NCBI GenBank assembly: GCA_014238065.1
Contig: JABABU010000044.1
Span: forward strand, 1-64,000
Reading direction: 5' to 3'
Length of the DNA stretch: 64,000 bases
Source of the DNA: Actinomycetota bacterium
Lineage (GTDB): Bacteria > Actinomycetota > Acidimicrobiia > Acidimicrobiales > Poriferisodalaceae
A program made the position numbers and the translations under genes. Positions 61,659-64,000 of this stretch are shown one piece after another. Positions within the stretch are counted from its first letter, which is position 1; the number at the start of each line of letters is the position of its first letter. Under the pieces are notes generated by a model, which worked only from the letters and a program-made list of their open reading frames with translations, searched no databases and had not been told where the DNA came from.

Positions 61659-62525
61659 ATGCGCACATACGGGCTCGACCTCGACGAATTCTGGCGACAA
61701 GGCGTTAGCTGGCCGGTTGGCCGCATCGACGTCCAAGGACTCGCCGATCACTTCTTCGATGTACAGCGGGCCGCTATCGAACGGCGTGGACGTGAGGTCC
61801 ACATCTCTCCCCACCTGATCTCGACGCGCATCGACTCGCTCGTTCACGACCCAGTCATCCTCGACGAGGTGGAGAAGCTCCTCGGCCCCGACCTCGTGAT
61901 GTGGGAGTCGGACTTTGCGCGGAAGCCGCCGGGCAGTACCGGCTGGGTGCCGTGGCACTCAGATGGGCCGTACTGGAATCTTTCGACAAACGAGGTCGTC
62001 TCGGTATGGGTGGCGCTGACCGACGTCAAGGTTGCCAACGCGGCGATGCAGGTGGTGCCTCGAACGCACCTCCGGCCCGATATCGCCAAGCTCGACTACG
62101 AAGATGACCCCATGGCCGGCTACGGAAAGGGAGTCAGAACCTCGTCGAATGGCAATGTGTTCAACTACGACACGATCCTCGCCGACGATGTCGATCCCGA
62201 TCGGGACGCGGTCGCGGTCGAACTTGAACCAGGAGAGTTCTCGATCCATCACGTCGACCTCCTTCACGGAGGAGGACCGAACACGTCGGAGCAGGACCGG
62301 ATTGGTTTCGCGATGCGGTACATGTCGTCGCGTACATACTGCCGGACCGGCACCGACTCTGTGATGAAGATGCGCGGCAACGCGCCCCAAGAGCACTTCG
62401 TATTCGAGTCCCGCCCCGAGACCAGCTTCTCCGACGAAGCGTGGGCCGAGTTCGACACAGCCATGACCTACCCGAGCGGTTTCGGGGACAGAACCATCAC
62501 CGCAGCCCGAGGTCAGACCGAATAG
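61659..62525 (+). CDS. Phytanoyl-CoA dioxygenase (PhyH) family protein
   Basis: A 288-residue Fe(II)/2-oxoglutarate dioxygenase: H100 and D102 (WHSDGPYW), H203 (LLHGGGPN) and R214 (SEQDR). MQVVPRTH is the conserved strand before the ligand set. It is preceded by a GAGAGAGGGG Shine-Dalgarno. It is the third gene of the carnitine-dehydrogenase/aldolase set and probably makes or removes a hydroxyl on the same compound; the substrate may be a quaternary amine or ectoine-like compound. Confidence 0.9.
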   Translation: MRTYGLDLDEFWRQGVSWPVGRIDVQGLADHFFDVQRAAIERRGREVHISPHLISTRIDSLVHDPVILDEVEKLLGPDLVMWESDFARKPPGSTGWVPWHSDGPYWNLSTNEVVSVWVALTDVKVANAAMQVVPRTHLRPDIAKLDYEDDPMAGYGKGVRTSSNGNVFNYDTILADDVDPDRDAVAVELEPGEFSIHHVDLLHGGGPNTSEQDRIGFAMRYMSSRTYCRTGTDSVMKMRGNAPQEHFVFESRPETSFSDEAWAEFDTAMTYPSGFGDRTITAARGQTE

Positions 62526-62709
62526 GTCGTTCACGTAGACACGGGTGGTTGACGATTCGAACCACAGACATTGGATCCTGCTGCCCCAGGACATCAACCT
62601 CGGCACAATGAGCAAGACGCCCGGTCCGCGTTCCCGAAGTTCGGCCCGCTACGGTCGGGCCAAGACCCGGAACGGAACATCCTGCGGTCGCCACCGAGGG
62701 ACACGTCTC

Positions 62710-63924
62710 ATGAGGCTCACCACGATCACGTCGCAGCCGCTCAAGTCGACGTACGACGTCATCATTGTGGGCGGAGCAATCATCGGTTCGTCGAGCGCAT
62801 GGGCGCTGTCGGCGAATCCGTCGTTCGATGGTTCGATTCTTGTCGTCGAGCGCGACATGACGTTCGCTTCCTGCTCGACCGCACACACGAACAGTTGTAT
62901 GCGTCAACAGTTCTCGAACCCACTGAACATCATGATGTCGCGCCATGGCGCACACCACGTCAGGAACTTCCGCGAACATCTGGGCGGCGATCCTGAGATT
63001 CCCGACATCGATGTGAATCACTTCGGATACATGTACCTGGCAGGAACTGACATCACCGCCACGGCCCTGCGGAACAATCAGAAGGTTCAAGCCGAACTCG
63101 GCTCGGCAACACAGATCATGACGGCAGCCGAGATTCAGGACGCCTACCCGTTCTACAACGTCGACGACATCGTCTGCGGATCGCACAATCTCGTCGACGA
63201 AGGCTATTTCGACTCAGGAACGATGTTCTTCTGGCTACGAAGAAAGGCCCGCGAGAACGGTGTCGAGTACATCGAAAACGCGGTCGTCGACATCCAGAGA
63301 GTGGGTAACCGGTTGACAAGCGTGAAGCTGGCCTCGGGCGAGACCATCCGCTGCGGCACCGTCGTCAACGCTGCTGGACCGCGAGCGGTCGAAGTCGCTT
63401 CGATGGCGGGAACTGAGCTGCCCGTCGAACCGAGGAAACGATTCACCTTCGTGTTCCAGGCCGCCGAGCGACTCGACCGCGACCTGCCTCTCACGATCGA
63501 CCCAACCGGGGTCCACATGCGAAGCGATGGCGAGGCATACATGGCCGGTTGCCCCCCAGACATTGATCTCGCTGTCGACTACGACGACCACGCCATGAGT
63601 CATGACCTTTTCGAGGACAAGGTCTGGCCGGTGCTGGCGCACCGCGTGCCGGCTTTCGAAGAGATCAAGGTCACGAGCCAGTGGGCTGGCCACTACGCGT
63701 ACAACACGGTCGATCACAACGCGATCGTCGGCCCGCACCACGAGGTGTCCAACTTCATCTTCGCCAACGGGTTCTCCGGCCACGGGCTGCAACAGTCACC
63801 AGCAATCGGGCGAGGCGTTGCGGAGATCATTGCGCACGGCGAGTACCGCACCATCGATCTCACCCCGCTCGGCTATCACCGGATCGTGGCGAACGAACCT
63901 TTCATGGAGACCTCCATCATCTGA
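62710..63924 (+). CDS. FAD-dependent DAO-family oxidase/dehydrogenase
   Basis: A 404-residue DadA/sarcosine-oxidase-type flavoprotein. The FAD loop is YDVIIVGGAIIGSSSAW (15-31), the acidic residue binding ribose is in VVERD, and the C-terminal GFSGHGLQQSPAIGRGVAE segment is the second FAD-binding motif. It oxidises an amine or N-methyl group. No Cys-flavin link motif is seen. A GAGGG Shine-Dalgarno is 10 nt before the ATG. The upstream 184 bp contains no gene. Confidence 0.93.
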   Translation: MRLTTITSQPLKSTYDVIIVGGAIIGSSSAWALSANPSFDGSILVVERDMTFASCSTAHTNSCMRQQFSNPLNIMMSRHGAHHVRNFREHLGGDPEIPDIDVNHFGYMYLAGTDITATALRNNQKVQAELGSATQIMTAAEIQDAYPFYNVDDIVCGSHNLVDEGYFDSGTMFFWLRRKARENGVEYIENAVVDIQRVGNRLTSVKLASGETIRCGTVVNAAGPRAVEVASMAGTELPVEPRKRFTFVFQAAERLDRDLPLTIDPTGVHMRSDGEAYMAGCPPDIDLAVDYDDHAMSHDLFEDKVWPVLAHRVPAFEEIKVTSQWAGHYAYNTVDHNAIVGPHHEVSNFIFANGFSGHGLQQSPAIGRGVAEIIAHGEYRTIDLTPLGYHRIVANEPFMETSII

Positions 63925-64000
63925 TCTCGGGCGCACTGCGGACGATCGGGAACTTCTCGCAGATGATCGGGGCCCCCACCTGCTGTGTCGAGTCACGGTA
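63917..64000 (-). CDS. C-terminal end of an unidentified protein
   Basis: The last 27 codons of a minus-strand gene reading QQVGAPIICEKFPIVRSAPEIR before a TGA, entering from the right edge. It overlaps the DAO gene's end by 8 nt. Too short to identify; the reading is favoured over other frames because it has protein-like composition. Confidence 0.45.
   Translation of the reverse strand, partial: YRDSTQQVGAPIICEKFPIVRSAPEIR

Noticed and set aside
1..64000. CRISPR arrays, insertion sequences, integrases, attachment sites, rRNA or tRNA genes.
   Set aside because: No regularly spaced repeats, transposase motifs or RNA gene features were found on reading.

Overview
The window looks like high-GC chromosomal DNA from an actinobacterium, most likely a free-living (marine or aquatic) Acidimicrobiia-type lineage. 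The reasons are a partial WhiB regulator at the left edge, several F420-type enzymes (two LLM-class oxidoreductases and a split-barrel F420/flavin protein), an LCP cell-wall ligase, an SCO6745-like protein, tightly overlapping ATGA/GTGA operons, and many genes that seem to be transcribed without a leader (TAnnnT hexamer 6-7 nt before the start codon). I see no rRNA, tRNA, CRISPR, insertion sequence or phage gene.

Layout. 1-3430: whiB start, a doubtful small gene, then a minus-strand operon of SCO6745-like protein, nitroreductase-SRPBCC fusion and TauD dioxygenase. 3542-9522: LLM oxidoreductase, LCP protein, then a plus operon SDR / LLM / enoyl-CoA hydratase / SDR. 9687-14747: thioesterase, SDR, carbonic anhydrase, TauD, metZ, thioesterase (minus). 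14814-17446: a linalool dehydratase/isomerase-family gene read through two in-frame TGA codons, convergent with a phytanoyl-CoA-type dioxygenase. 17522-25333: lactonase and a complete Dpp/Opp-type ABC importer with a crotonase. 25352-32849: DUF2237, enolase-superfamily enzyme, F420 split barrel, a three-subunit molybdenum hydroxylase, sucrase/ferredoxin-like protein. 33060-38734: minus-strand block with a UGSC selenoprotein, a partner protein, TauD, PLP decarboxylase, crotonase and a wrecked sulfatase. 38818-44897: Gfo/Idh oxidoreductase, 1065-residue BNR propeller protein, metallophosphoesterase, EamA transporter. 45004-56861: an 11-gene plus-strand catabolic operon (two BBOX-like dioxygenases, sulfatase, TMADH-like flavoprotein, enolase-superfamily enzyme, SDR, TetR, racemase-like protein, sulfotransferase, aconitase-X large and small subunits). 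57016-64000: TauD, small basic protein, TauD remnant, crotonase, carnitine-dehydrogenase-like enzyme, class II aldolase, PhyH dioxygenase, DAO-type oxidase and the end of one more gene.

The main discovery candidate is at 14814-16280. A continuous 489-codon frame is interrupted only by two TGA codons, nine codons apart, exactly where the linalool dehydratase/isomerase family has its two catalytic cysteines (C171 and C180 of the Castellaniella enzyme), with the family's downstream HGTDY motif at identical spacing. A hairpin with a GGUCU apical loop starts 19 nt after the second TGA, as in the E. coli fdhF SECIS. A second, independent selenoprotein (UGSC family, 33060-33599) with its own SECIS-like hairpin shows that this genome very probably inserts selenocysteine. 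I infer a double-selenocysteine member of this family, with the catalytic His also replaced by Phe. No selA/B/C/D genes lie in the window.

Overall the region is a catabolic archipelago: eight intact Fe(II)/2-oxoglutarate dioxygenases plus one remnant, CoA-chain-processing enzymes, and peptide/amine uptake. This suggests scavenging of osmolytes, quaternary amines, hydroxy acids, terpenoids and sulfate esters.
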